Under the pieces are notes generated by a model. The model did no database searches. It was not told the origin of the DNA and worked only from the letters and a program-made list of their open reading frames with translations. DNA of 64,000 nt from assembly GCA_963850345.1 (NCBI GenBank), contig CAWKKW010000003.1, forward strand, positions 62,001 through 126,000, given 5' to 3'. Shown one piece after another: positions 27,184 through 44,190 of the stretch (its first letter is position 1; the number at the start of each line of letters is the position of its first letter). The DNA is from CAWKKW01 sp963850345 (GTDB taxonomy: Bacteria > Acidobacteriota > Terriglobia > Terriglobales > Acidobacteriaceae). The translations under genes and the position numbers were made by a program.

Positions 27184-27753
27184 TTACTTCTTCAGCGCTT
27201 TCCCGGCTTCGATCAGTGCAGGAGTCGGGATCTGGTTGTCCTTGAACGCCTGGGCAGCAACCAACACCTTGTCGCGAGCATAGGAAGCGTCGTGCCAGCC
27301 TTTGATTTCGACTCGCTTGCCCTCCAAGTCTTTGTAAATGGAGAAGAAGTGGGTGATCTCCCTCAGCATGTGCGGGTAAATCTCGGAATAGTTCCACACA
27401 TCCTTGTAGCGCGGGTTATTCTTACCGACCGCCAGCACCTTTTCGTCGAGCACGCCCTGGTCGAGCATCTCGAGCAGGCCGATGGGCCGAACCTCCATGA
27501 CGCAGCCGGAAAAGCTGGGCGCGTCGACCAGCACCAGGACGTCCAGAGGATCTCCATCGTCGCTCAGGGTTGAGGGAATGAAGCCATAATCGCCCGGATA
27601 ATGTACCGGCGAATAGAGATTGCGATCCAACCGAAACACATGCAGCTTCTTGTCGTATTCGTATTTATTAATGCCTTCGAGCGGAATTTCAATGACCGTA
27701 TTGATCACTTCAGGGACTTTATCGCCAATCGGTAGCTCGAGATAATTGATCAT
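27184..27753 (-). CDS. ppa: Inorganic pyrophosphatase (family I)
   Basis: Hydrolyses PPi to two phosphates, pulling biosynthetic reactions forward. The 189-residue length is typical. Motifs: EIPLEGINKYEYDK, YPGDYGFIPST, the metal-binding signature DDGDPLDVLVL, and KDLEGKRVEIKGW. The start at 27753 follows AGGATAGAC. It is divergent from purS, and the 84-base gap holds the purS -10 element. Confidence 0.96.
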   Translation of the reverse strand: MINYLELPIGDKVPEVINTVIEIPLEGINKYEYDKKLHVFRLDRNLYSPVHYPGDYGFIPSTLSDDGDPLDVLVLVDAPSFSGCVMEVRPIGLLEMLDQGVLDEKVLAVGKNNPRYKDVWNYSEIYPHMLREITHFFSIYKDLEGKRVEIKGWHDASYARDKVLVAAQAFKDNQIPTPALIEAGKALKK

Positions 27754-27823
27754 GTCTATCCTGTCTAGTAAGGGAAATATGACGACACGCCCAGCCTAAG
27801 CCGGGGTTTTGGGGCCTAGAGTT

Positions 27824-27829
27824 TATAAT
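27824..27829 (+). promoter_or_regulatory. TATAAT -10 element of purS (near-leaderless)
   Basis: A perfect TATAAT ends eight bases before the purS ATG at 27838. Transcription would begin at or within a base or two of the start codon, and no Shine-Dalgarno sequence is present in the gap. Confidence 0.5.
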
Positions 27830-27837
27830 CGGGCACA

Positions 27838-28080
27838 ATGAAGGCTCATGTCTATGTAACGCTGAAACGGACGGTCCTTGACCCGCAGGGCCAGACCATA
27901 CAGAGCGCCCTAAGAAAGATGCAGTACCGGGGCGTCGGTGACGTCCGGCAGGGAAAATACTTCCAAATCACGCTGGAGTCGCTCGATCGCGCGGCAGCTC
28001 AAACAGAAGTGGAGCGTATTGCCCGCGAGGTTCTCACCAATCCCGTGATTGAGGAATATACATTTCGCCTGGAAGAATAG
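27838..28080 (+). CDS. purS: Phosphoribosylformylglycinamidine synthase subunit PurS
   Basis: An 80-residue protein of normal PurS length that bridges PurQ (glutaminase) and small PurL in FGAM synthesis. It shows AHVYVTLKRTVLDPQG, ALRKMQYRGVGDVRQGKYF and NPVIEEYTFRLEE, which are characteristic. Its usual partner purQ does not follow; glmS does. The small PurL in this window (11190-13526) is the expected partner. Translation appears leaderless because TATAAT lies eight bases upstream. Confidence 0.94.
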   Translation: MKAHVYVTLKRTVLDPQGQTIQSALRKMQYRGVGDVRQGKYFQITLESLDRAAAQTEVERIAREVLTNPVIEEYTFRLEE

Positions 28081-28164
28081 CGTAGCCAGGCTGAGAAACA
28101 CGCAAGATACGCATCCACCTTCTGGTACCGATCAACACAACAACAATGGAGCGGCGAAAAGCCT

Positions 28165-30048
28165 ATGTGTGGAATTGTCGGCTATGTTGGCCCGAAAAAA
28201 CCCGTCCCTGTCATCATTGAGGGGCTTCGGCGACTGGAGTACCGTGGCTACGATTCAGCCGGCATCGCGGTGGGCAACGGGAGCCACGGCCCACTGGAAC
28301 TTCGCCGCGCAGCGGGCAAACTGCGCAATCTGGAAGAAGTGATCCGCGAACATCCCATTGAAGGCAGCTACGGAATCGGACACACGCGCTGGGCTACCCA
28401 CGGCCGCCCCACGGAAGAGAATGCGCACCCGCATCGTGACTGCACGGGACGCATCGTCGTGGTCCACAACGGCATCGTTGAGAACTACCTCGCCCTCAAG
28501 CGCGAACTGCAGACCGAGGGACACAAGTTCGTCACTGAGACGGATACGGAGATCATCGCGCACCTGATCGAGCAAGAACTGGCTTCGGCGGCTGACTCCG
28601 GCAAGACCATGCTTCTGGAAGATGGAGTCCGCCGGGCGGTGCGTCGTCTGACGGGAGCCTTCGCGATCGGCATCATCTCCTCCGACGAACCGAACAAGAT
28701 CGTGGCGGCGAGAAATGGACCGCCTGCTGTCGTTGGTCTAGGGGAGGGCGAATACTTCATCGCTTCCGACGTTCCCGGAATCCTCCATCACACGCGCAAC
28801 CTGTATTTCCTTGGCGACGGAGAGATGGCGGTTATTACGTTGTCAGGTGTGACGCTCTCTGATTTCGACGGCAATCTTCTGCCGCTCAAGGTACAGCGCA
28901 TTCTTTGGGATCCAATCCAGGCGGAAAAGGGGGGATACAAGCACTTCATGCTCAAGGAGATTTTTGAGCAGCCGCGCGCGATTCGTGACACGACGCTGGG
29001 ACGCATCTCTGTCGAAACCGGCCAGGTCTTTCTGGACGAGATGAAAATTGCGGATGAGGAGTTTCGCGAGGCGACGCGTATCAACATCGCCGCGTGTGGG
29101 ACCAGCTGGCATGCGGCCCTTGCGGGCAAATACATGATCGAGCGGCTCGCGCGGGTGCCAGTCGAGGTCGACTATGCCAGCGAGTTTCGGTATCGCGATC
29201 CGATTGCAGATCCAAAGGCGATTGGTCTGCTGATAACGCAATCGGGAGAGACCGCTGATACACTCGCTGCGCAGCGGGAGATGATTCAGAAGGGCTCGAA
29301 GACGGTAGCGATCTGCAACGTTGTCGGCGCCATGGTGGCACGCGAAGCGCATGGGACGATTTACACGCACGCGGGCCCGGAGATCGGCGTCGCTTCGACC
29401 AAGGCATTCACGTCACAGCTGGTGGCACTTTTTCTCTTTGCGCTACATCTCGCGCAGAAGCGAAATACACTCGGCGAAAAAGAAAGCGCCGCACTGGCGG
29501 ATGAGTTGAGCCGCTTGCCGGGCAAGGTCGAAGAGATCCTGCGCACTGTCGATCGTGACTGCGAACAGTTAGCGAAGAGCTATTCCACGGCACGCGACTT
29601 CCTCTATCTGGGTCGCGGCATCCACTTCCCGATTGCGCTCGAGGGTGCGCTGAAGTTGAAGGAGATCTCGTATATTCACGCGGAAGGTTATCCCGCAGGA
29701 GAGATGAAGCACGGGCCGAATGCACTTATCGATGAGACGCTGCCGGTGGTTGTGCTGGCGACCATGGACCCGAATAATCACGACTCCCAGTTGCGCTACG
29801 AGAAGACTCTGTCCAACATCCAGGAGGTCACGGCGCGTTCTGGAAAAGTGATTGCCGTAGCTATCGAAGGTGACGAGCACATCAAGCAGCTCGTCGACCA
29901 CGTTCTCTACATTCCAACTGCCCCGGAGTTGCTGCTGCCAGTACTCGATACCATCCCGCTGCAACTGCTCGCGTACCACTTCGCGGTGCGGCGCGGTTGC
30001 GACGTCGATCAGCCTCGCAACCTGGCGAAGTCCGTTACGGTCGAATAG
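28165..30048 (+). CDS. glmS: Glutamine-fructose-6-phosphate aminotransferase (isomerizing)
   Basis: Makes glucosamine-6-phosphate from fructose-6-phosphate and glutamine, the first step to UDP-GlcNAc for peptidoglycan and lipopolysaccharide. The 627-residue protein begins MCGIVGYVG, with Cys2 as the Ntn nucleophile after Met removal. It has the class II glutaminase signature YGIGHTRWATHG, and two SIS domains (~305-440, ~475-610) with ESGxTxDT-type TQSGETADTL and IALEGALKLKEISYIHAEGYPAGEMKHGP. It ends in NLAKSVTVE, the conserved C-tail. GGAGCGG precedes the ATG. No glmS ribozyme is visible in the 84-base leader. Confidence 0.97.
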   Translation: MCGIVGYVGPKKPVPVIIEGLRRLEYRGYDSAGIAVGNGSHGPLELRRAAGKLRNLEEVIREHPIEGSYGIGHTRWATHGRPTEENAHPHRDCTGRIVVVHNGIVENYLALKRELQTEGHKFVTETDTEIIAHLIEQELASAADSGKTMLLEDGVRRAVRRLTGAFAIGIISSDEPNKIVAARNGPPAVVGLGEGEYFIASDVPGILHHTRNLYFLGDGEMAVITLSGVTLSDFDGNLLPLKVQRILWDPIQAEKGGYKHFMLKEIFEQPRAIRDTTLGRISVETGQVFLDEMKIADEEFREATRINIAACGTSWHAALAGKYMIERLARVPVEVDYASEFRYRDPIADPKAIGLLITQSGETADTLAAQREMIQKGSKTVAICNVVGAMVAREAHGTIYTHAGPEIGVASTKAFTSQLVALFLFALHLAQKRNTLGEKESAALADELSRLPGKVEEILRTVDRDCEQLAKSYSTARDFLYLGRGIHFPIALEGALKLKEISYIHAEGYPAGEMKHGPNALIDETLPVVVLATMDPNNHDSQLRYEKTLSNIQEVTARSGKVIAVAIEGDEHIKQLVDHVLYIPTAPELLLPVLDTIPLQLLAYHFAVRRGCDVDQPRNLAKSVTVE

Positions 30049-30097
30049 CCCGCCCGGCGCCGCTCTCGCAGATCACCTCGGGGGCGGCCGCGTCGGG

Positions 30098-31288
30098 CTA
30101 TTTGTAACTACTCTCGACGGGATATCCCTGCCACACGTACTCAAGAGCCTCGGGTAAGGTTTGTAACTTTGTGGCGTGATCGACGTGCCCAGCATTGCGC
30201 GCGAAGACAAACTGGTAGTGGTAGCCCTTCGCCGCCAGTACCTTCGCCATCCGCTCATTGGCAAGCACCCAGTCGTGCATCTGATCCCTCATCACATTTG
30301 GATTGAAGAGATCCCGATCGCCCACTTCCATCCAGATGCGAATTGGCTTGGCTGGTGTATTCGGGATGAGGTGCTCATGAAACTCCCATGCGCCGTGGGG
30401 GCTGTTGGAATCGGGAGGCCACTGCTGGTTGATATACGTACCCGAGTAAGTCAAGACGCGATGATATAGCTCGGGGTGATACCAGGCCATGATCAGGGCG
30501 CACGAGCCTCCGGAGCTTCCGCCCATGGTCGCACGACCTTCCGGGTCGGTGGTCAACTTCACGTGCGCTTCGGCCTCCACCCGTGGCAACACCTCCTTCT
30601 CGACGAATTCCGCATACCGGCCGGACATGGTGTCATATTCCAAGCCGCGTTCGCTGCCCTGCGCATCGCCTCCGCCATTGCTGATCGAGATCGCAACCAT
30701 CGCTGGTAAACGCCGCTCGGCAATCAAATTGTCGAGCACCGTGAACAGGTCCCGATCCGGACCATCTGCGCCCACGATGAATGGTGCAACTGTACCGGTT
30801 ACATATTGTTTTGGAACATACACCGTGACATGCCGCGTGTAGGGTGCAACGTGGCTGGTAGTCACGACCAGTTTTGCAGGATCGCCTGGATCTGCGGTGC
30901 CGAAGGTGTTCGGCTCGCGCGCGATGCCTGGATAGAAATGGCTGTCCGCTGAATTCATGGTGAACTCAATTACGTTTCCCTGCGGAACATTCGGGTGTGT
31001 CTCCGCCTCTGGGGCCGGAGGATGCGTAGGGCCGAGGATGAAATTCCCATCCGCATTCGCGGGAGCATTGGCTCCATCCGGTAGCTCCCGGGCCTCGACG
31101 TACCCAGGCGTGTGAGGATCGCGGGTTGGCGGCGCGGGCCGGGGAGGCCGAGAAACTGGTTGTGCTGCCGAAGCTGGAGGCGTGCTCGAAGCCTGGGCGG
31201 CGAAGACGAGCGGTGCGTGCACCGGAACGGCGATGGAGGCGCCCAGCGCCAGGCTGTACAAAACGGCGAGTCGAAGAACTCGTGTCAA
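30098..31288 (-). CDS. Secreted esterase of the enterochelin-esterase/D-type (alpha/beta hydrolase)
   Basis: A 396-residue protein starting at TTG with AAGGAG six bases upstream. Residues 1-31 are a signal peptide ending near FAAQA. A Pro/Ala-rich linker follows, then a CBM-like beta region and an esterase domain. Catalytic residues: Ser in MGGSSGGSCAL (GxSxG), Asp in EVGDRDLFN and His in AGHVDHATK. The VYVPKQYVTGTVAPFIVGADG and YLTYSGTYINQQWP stretches match the putative esterase (Esterase_D) family. A likely role is periplasmic or extracellular hydrolysis of esters such as acetylated or feruloylated carbohydrates. It is convergent with glmS. Confidence 0.85.
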   Translation of the reverse strand: MTRVLRLAVLYSLALGASIAVPVHAPLVFAAQASSTPPASAAQPVSRPPRPAPPTRDPHTPGYVEARELPDGANAPANADGNFILGPTHPPAPEAETHPNVPQGNVIEFTMNSADSHFYPGIAREPNTFGTADPGDPAKLVVTTSHVAPYTRHVTVYVPKQYVTGTVAPFIVGADGPDRDLFTVLDNLIAERRLPAMVAISISNGGGDAQGSERGLEYDTMSGRYAEFVEKEVLPRVEAEAHVKLTTDPEGRATMGGSSGGSCALIMAWYHPELYHRVLTYSGTYINQQWPPDSNSPHGAWEFHEHLIPNTPAKPIRIWMEVGDRDLFNPNVMRDQMHDWVLANERMAKVLAAKGYHYQFVFARNAGHVDHATKLQTLPEALEYVWQGYPVESSYK

Positions 31289-31607
31289 TTCGATCTCCTT
31301 AATTCGTCACGTAACCCTGCTCGAAAAAGCTGAGTTCCCTCGCTCAATCGAATCGGTTTTCCTGCACTTGGTCCGGCCACGGAAGTATAGCAGCGGGATC
31401 CGCCCTACTTGCGATGCGCCGAGTCATAGGGCACTGCGCACCCAAGCAAGACCAATCTGGACATCTGGAGAGCATCTCCGGCAGCAAAAACATATCGCCG
31501 GGCACGTCGCCGCCGATGAACAGAAGTAAACGCTAATCTCGGTGCGCCAGGGCTCTCGAAGGCCTTTGCCGCTATTGAACCACTCATTGCTGCGGAGGAA
31601 TCACCCG
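31289..31607. other. Divergent intergenic region (esterase / HDOD)
   Basis: These 319 bases separate two divergent genes and must hold promoters for both, but no -35/-10 pair close to consensus was found. GGAGGA at 31594-31599 is the HDOD ribosome-binding site. No other gene seen. Confidence 0.5.
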
Positions 31608-32462
31608 GTGCAGTCGGACCATCAAGTCGCCGAGACAGGCGCAGTGCCTTGGGCGCATCTGCGTCTCCCGCCGTTTCCGCAAGTCGCGATTCGCGTGTTG
31701 CAACTTGCGGGGAAGAAAGACGTGTCGATGCGACAACTGAGCGAGGTGATCTCGTCTGAGCCTGCCTTCTGCAGTGAGGTGCTCACCATCGCGAACTCAC
31801 TGCTCTACGCACCACGCTATCCCGTCACAAGCATGTTGCAGGCGGTCGCGATCCTTGGCATTCACAACTTGAAGGGCATGTGCCTCACGGTCGGCGTGAG
31901 GGCCTACCTCGGGCGCGCGCTCACCAACCCAGTGATGCGAGGGATCTGGCGACACAACCTCGCCACCGCTCTGATCGCCAGAGAACTCGCCTTCGTGGGC
32001 ATGCTCGATCGAGATACGGCCTATACCGCCGGCTTGCTGCACGATCTGGGGCGGCTGGCATTTGCTGTGCTTCAGCCAGCCGCATACATCGGGCTGCTTG
32101 AGCAGCACGTGGGTACATCGCAGAGCATACTGGCGCATGAGAAGTCTCTCTTCGGAGAAGACCACTGTTGCGCGGGCGTTCATCTCGTTCGCGAATGGCA
32201 GCTGCCCTCGGAGTTTGAATCTGTCGTCCGGGAGCATCACTCCGACAGAAAGCTGGACGCTTGGCTGCTGCCAGACCTGGTGCGCGTAAGTTGCAAGATG
32301 GCGGACGCGGTCGGATTTCCTGCGTTTCAGGGATGCGAGGTTTTGCCCTATGCCGAGCTTCTCGACGAACTGCCCGCACGCGAGCGAGGCTTGTTTTCAG
32401 GAAGCCTCAACCAACTGGCTTTCAAAATTGGCGCCAGCATCAATGCCATGGAATCTCTTTGA
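31608..32462 (+). CDS. HDOD domain protein (signal transduction)
   Basis: The GTG at 31608 is chosen because GGAGGA lies nine bases upstream; the longer frame from 31542 has none. The 284-residue product is an HDOD domain: LPPFPQVAIRVLQLAGKKDVSM, ISSEPAFCSEVLTIANSLLY, AVAILGIHNLKGMCL and GLLHDLGRLAFAV. The usual HD residues are relaxed, as in HDOD (HD-related output domain) proteins, which lack the phosphohydrolase metal site. HDOD proteins regulate motility, cell-cycle or stress functions; the partner is unknown here. It lies 85 bp before the CsbD gene on the same strand. Confidence 0.85.
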   Translation: MQSDHQVAETGAVPWAHLRLPPFPQVAIRVLQLAGKKDVSMRQLSEVISSEPAFCSEVLTIANSLLYAPRYPVTSMLQAVAILGIHNLKGMCLTVGVRAYLGRALTNPVMRGIWRHNLATALIARELAFVGMLDRDTAYTAGLLHDLGRLAFAVLQPAAYIGLLEQHVGTSQSILAHEKSLFGEDHCCAGVHLVREWQLPSEFESVVREHHSDRKLDAWLLPDLVRVSCKMADAVGFPAFQGCEVLPYAELLDELPARERGLFSGSLNQLAFKIGASINAMESL

Positions 32463-32547
32463 TCAAAGCAATTGCCGGCGCTCAGCGGCCTCTGGCAGCC
32501 AACCTCTGGGGCCGGGGTTCGCACCCTATCTGTCGGAGGAGTTATTC

Positions 32548-32817
32548 ATGAATGGAGACAAGATCAAGGGAACACTCCAGAACGTGGGAGGCCACATCGA
32601 GGAGGCGGCAGGCGCACTCGTCGGTGATGCCAATCTCAGGGCCGCAGGGGAGGAAGATCAGCTCAAGGGGAAGGCGCGCGAGGCCTGGGGCAATGTGAAA
32701 GATGCAGGCGACGCCCTGATCGATCGGGCCCGCGTTGCGAAGCTGGACGCCGAAGCAAAATCGGAGCGGGCCGAGGCCTTCGACCGCGAACACAAGGTGG
32801 AGATTCATCACGAGTAG
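32548..32817 (+). CDS. CsbD-like stress protein
   Basis: The ATG at 32548 follows CGGAGGAGTTATTC; the open frame runs 66 codons further upstream but would read into the HDOD gene. The 89-residue product matches the CsbD pattern: DKIKGTLQNVGGHIEEAAGALVGD and EDQLKGKAREAWGNVKDA. CsbD proteins are sigma-B controlled in Bacillus and common in general stress regulons; no enzymatic role is known. The C-terminal ~25 residues (AKLDAEAKSERAEAFD) are a charged helix beyond the CsbD core. Confidence 0.88.
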   Translation: MNGDKIKGTLQNVGGHIEEAAGALVGDANLRAAGEEDQLKGKAREAWGNVKDAGDALIDRARVAKLDAEAKSERAEAFDREHKVEIHHE

Positions 32818-32936
32818 GCAGCGGACGATGCTGCGTGCGTGGCGATCTGCGAGCGCACAGACGAGTACCGCAGGTCATCGCGTTCCGGCATGTTCGAACC
32901 CTTACGAACTTTCACACGGTTGAATCCAGCAGCAAA

Positions 32937-32966
32937 GAAAAGCCCCTCCTCGCGGAAGGGCTTTGT
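32937..32966 (-). terminator. Rho-independent terminator downstream of rpoC
   Basis: On the minus strand AAAGCCCTTCC pairs with GGAGGGGCTTTT around a GCGA loop, followed by CTTTG. It lies ~40 bases after the rpoC stop and ends the rpoBC transcript; in the other direction it could also end the CsbD transcript. Confidence 0.75.
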
Positions 32967-33004
32967 AGTTAGTCCGGTGAATGCAGTTGCCGCACCCCCC
33001 GTTC

Positions 33005-37207
<4,203 letters not shown>

Positions 37208-37352
37208 GATGACCCTCCTTGGCGGCTGTCTCCGCTAATCTCCGCGGAGTGTGGCCGGCTACGTTCCCGGGATACTATGTTCTCGGTCCTGTCCTTCCCG
37301 GGAGCGGTTGCTCTAAGGGACAGGCCCTGAATTGCAAAGCAAATCTGCGTGT

Positions 37353-37387
37353 TCTCTGCCGGAGGCGATGGTGGCCTCCGGCAGAGA
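37353..37387 (-). promoter_or_regulatory. Perfect hairpin in the rpoB-rpoC gap
   Basis: TCTCTGCCGGAGGC and its complement flank a seven-base loop, a stem of 14 pairs seven bases after the rpoB stop. No T-run follows, so processing (RNase III-like) or attenuation is more likely than termination. Confidence 0.55.
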
Positions 37388-37393
37388 CGAACG

Positions 37394-41869
<4,476 letters not shown>

Positions 41870-42684
41870 GCTTCACTCCTAAGACTCGTAAACGCGAGGT
41901 TCCGGCATGAGAGAACCGGAAGAAGATCTGCTGCCCGAGTCGCGCGGCAGATCGGGGTCTTGCGCGAGCAGCGCTTGAGTGTGTCTCACCCGCCTCGTAC
42001 GAGCAGGACACAGCGCTTCATTGCAGAAGGGACTGCCGCGATGGAATGAGGCCGTCCAAAAGATCGTTCGTTGCGAAAGAGCACGCGACAGCTGACGCGC
42101 ACCTCTCCCGGTTCAGCATTCCCGGAACGTGTTACTAAAATCCGGGACAACCCCCGCCGACACTTGGCGTCTCTTACGGGGGACTGCAGTGCGTGGGCTG
42201 AGTTACAATTCGGCCACGCATGGTTTGAGGCGGGGCAGAGGAGAGGCAAGGAGGCTGGAAACGCGCAGGACAAGGGACGAAAAAGCCAAAAGCCCGCGGA
42301 GACAGGACGTCCCACGAGCGCCACAACCGAATTGTGCACTTGGCAAAAGCAGAATGTCCGATTCCCGTCGCTTCCAAACTAGCGTGTATGCCGCCTTACC
42401 GCTGATGGTTCGCTGTGTTTGCAAATCCGCCGCCCGCCTTGCAAACATGCCGAGACGAATGTGCCGAAGAGCCAGAGCGCGACGGATGGAAGACTCCGCA
42501 CGGAAGTGCCGATGTTCCGGCCTACCGCATAATCCCGAAAACGATTTTTCAGGCAGAGTTCTTGAATTCGTCCGCGCCAACGTGGCGTCCAGTGGCCGGG
42601 GCAAATGCCCGCCAGACAAGACGCGCCTCTATTAAGATAGCGCGTCTTGCTTTGGCATGCAACTTGCCTTATTGACTTTCCTGA
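41870..42684 (-). other. Long rplL-rpoB intergenic region
   Basis: These 815 bases interrupt the usual close rplL-rpoB spacing. No gene with a ribosome-binding site was found on either strand. A separate ten-pair hairpin near rplL is listed below. The rest has no recognisable feature; it could hold a promoter specific to rpoBC. Confidence 0.5.
42617..42649 (-). promoter_or_regulatory. Perfect hairpin just after rplL (attenuator or processing site)
   Basis: CAAGACGCGC and GCGCGTCTTG pair perfectly around a 13-base loop, ~35 bases after the rplL stop on the minus strand. The flank TCTGGCGGG lacks a T-run. E. coli has an attenuator and an RNase III site in the equivalent position, which makes the same role plausible. 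Confidence 0.55.
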
Positions 42685-43074
42685 TTATTTCACTTCGACG
42701 GTTGCGACGCCCTCAAACTTCTTCCGGATGGTCTCAGCTTCTTCCTTGCTGATGTTCTCCTTCAGAGGCTTCGGAGCTCCATCGACCAGATCCTTGGCTT
42801 CCTTCAACCCGAGCGACGTAACTTCGCGTACGGCCTTGATGGTGCTGATCTTGTTCGCGCCCGCGTCCTTGAGGACCACGGTGAACTCGGTCTTTTCCTC
42901 GACCGGAGCGGCGGCTGCCGCACCGCCGCCCGCTGCTGCTGCAACCGGAGCTGCCGCTGCCGCCGAGACGCCAAGGCGCTCTTCGAGCTTCTTCACCAGG
43001 GCTGCCGCGTCCAGCAGGCTCAACCCGACAATCGATTCTTCTAACTGCTGCAGATCCGCCATGTTGCTCTCCAC
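42685..43074 (-). CDS. rplL: 50S ribosomal protein L7/L12
   Basis: A 129-residue acidic stalk protein: N-terminal dimerisation helices (LEESIVGLSLLDAAALVKKLEERLG), Ala/Gly-rich hinge (VAAAAGGGAAAAAPVEEK), C-terminal domain (EFTVVLKDAG, NKISTIKAVREVTSLGLKEAK, LVDGAPKPLKE). It recruits translation factors via L10. GGAGAGCAAC precedes the ATG. It follows rplJ after 168 bp. Confidence 0.98.
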   Translation of the reverse strand: MESNMADLQQLEESIVGLSLLDAAALVKKLEERLGVSAAAAAPVAAAAGGGAAAAAPVEEKTEFTVVLKDAGANKISTIKAVREVTSLGLKEAKDLVDGAPKPLKENISKEEAETIRKKFEGVATVEVK

Positions 43075-43242
43075 GTGATACTTGTCTGAATTTTTGTTGC
43101 CTCCAGCCCGCCATCAGCGAACCGGTTGCCGCGTTTGTCCCAAGGTTTCCGTTGTGCCCAGACCAAGCACCCCTTGAGGTTTGCCGCGACGAAATGTGTG
43201 CTGCCGGGCCCCGACACTGGCGGACCGTCCTGCCATGAAAAC

Positions 43243-44058
43243 TTAGGCCGAAGCTTCCGGCTCGCCGACTGCCGGGGTTCCACTCACCCCTTCGGCTGGT
43301 CCCTCTGCCGGAGCGACTTCCGCAGCCTGCTCCTTCTGTGACTCGGGAGCGTCTACTTGCGCCGCCGGAGTCTCGGGAGCAGCCGAGGCGTCCGCAGCCG
43401 GAGCTTCCGCAGCAACAGGAGCCGGGGCTTCCGCAACCGGAGCTTCCGTAGCAGCAGCCGCCGGAGCTTCCGTACTGGCAGCCGGAGCTTCCGTAGCGGC
43501 AGCCAGAGCTTCCGCGGCCGAAGCCGCTGCGCCGCCGAACTTGCCTTTTTCCACACCCTGGTTGATCACGACGGCCAGATCGCGTCCGGTCGCGTTCATC
43601 ACCGTCGCCAACCGCTGGGCGGGCGAATTGATGAGGAACAGAAGCTTTGCGAAGATCTCTTCCTTGCCCGGCATGGTGGCCAACTGCTTGATCTCTTCGA
43701 TCGAGATCACCTTGCCGTCCACGATGCCCAACTTGAAGCTGAACTCGGCGTTATCCGTCACCCAGGTCGAGAGCGCCTTGGCCAGAGCCACTGGATCTCC
43801 GCTGGTGTAGGCCACGGAGGACACGCCCTTCAATCCCTGCAGTGCGTTCTCGATGCCGGTACCCTTGGCGGCGCGCGCAGCCAGCTTGTTCTTCAACACG
43901 CGATACCGGCCGCCTGCTCCGCGTACCACCTTGCGAAGCGCATAATCCTGTGCAACCGTGAGCTTGGCAAAGGAACCGACAATCGCGCTTGTAGAGCCTT
44001 CAAGCTCCTTCGCCAGCCGATCGATCTGTTCTGCCTTCTTTGCTTTGGTTAATGGCAT
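43243..44058 (-). CDS. rplJ: 50S ribosomal protein L10 with long C-terminal extension
   Basis: Residues 1-~175 are an ordinary L10 (MPLTKAKKAEQIDRLAKEL, GRYRVLKNKLAARAAKG, AKLLFLINSPAQRLATVMNA) that anchors L7/L12 dimers to the ribosome. Residues ~180-271 are a low-complexity tail of Ala/Pro/Glu with repeated EAPAA and TEAP units and no similarity to the normal C-terminal helix extension that binds L12. Total length 271 against ~165-175 in most bacteria. AGGAG lies ten bases before the ATG. The leader just upstream is structured. Confidence 0.96.
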   Translation of the reverse strand: MPLTKAKKAEQIDRLAKELEGSTSAIVGSFAKLTVAQDYALRKVVRGAGGRYRVLKNKLAARAAKGTGIENALQGLKGVSSVAYTSGDPVALAKALSTWVTDNAEFSFKLGIVDGKVISIEEIKQLATMPGKEEIFAKLLFLINSPAQRLATVMNATGRDLAVVINQGVEKGKFGGAAASAAEALAAATEAPAASTEAPAAAATEAPVAEAPAPVAAEAPAADASAAPETPAAQVDAPESQKEQAAEVAPAEGPAEGVSGTPAVGEPEASA

Positions 44059-44190
44059 ATCTTTATAACTCCTAGCCTCTAGCTACTAGCCCTCGCTAGT
44101 CTCCTGGTGCCGCGCACTCGATGCGCCTCATGCACCCGCTCTCTGGATGGCCCGCTAGCAGCTAGAAGCTAGAGGCTGAGAGCTGCTCGC
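44059..44190 (-). promoter_or_regulatory. rplJ leader with long imperfect hairpin (possible L10 leader)
   Basis: Left arm 44071-44090 (CCTAGCCTCTAGCT...) pairs with right arm 44153-44180 (...AAGCTAGAGGCTGAG), giving a stem of ~18 pairs with bulges. It lies between rplA and rplJ. Autogenous L10-L12 control acts on this leader in many bacteria, so that role is the simplest reading; the consensus kink-turn was not demonstrated by eye. Confidence 0.4.

Noticed and set aside
28081..28164. glmS ribozyme in the glmS leader
   Set aside because: Only 84 bases are available and the conserved cleavage-site core was not found.
42071..42382. A 103-residue plus-strand frame in the rplL-rpoB gap
   Set aside because: No ribosome-binding site and no recognisable motif; opposite in direction to all neighbours.
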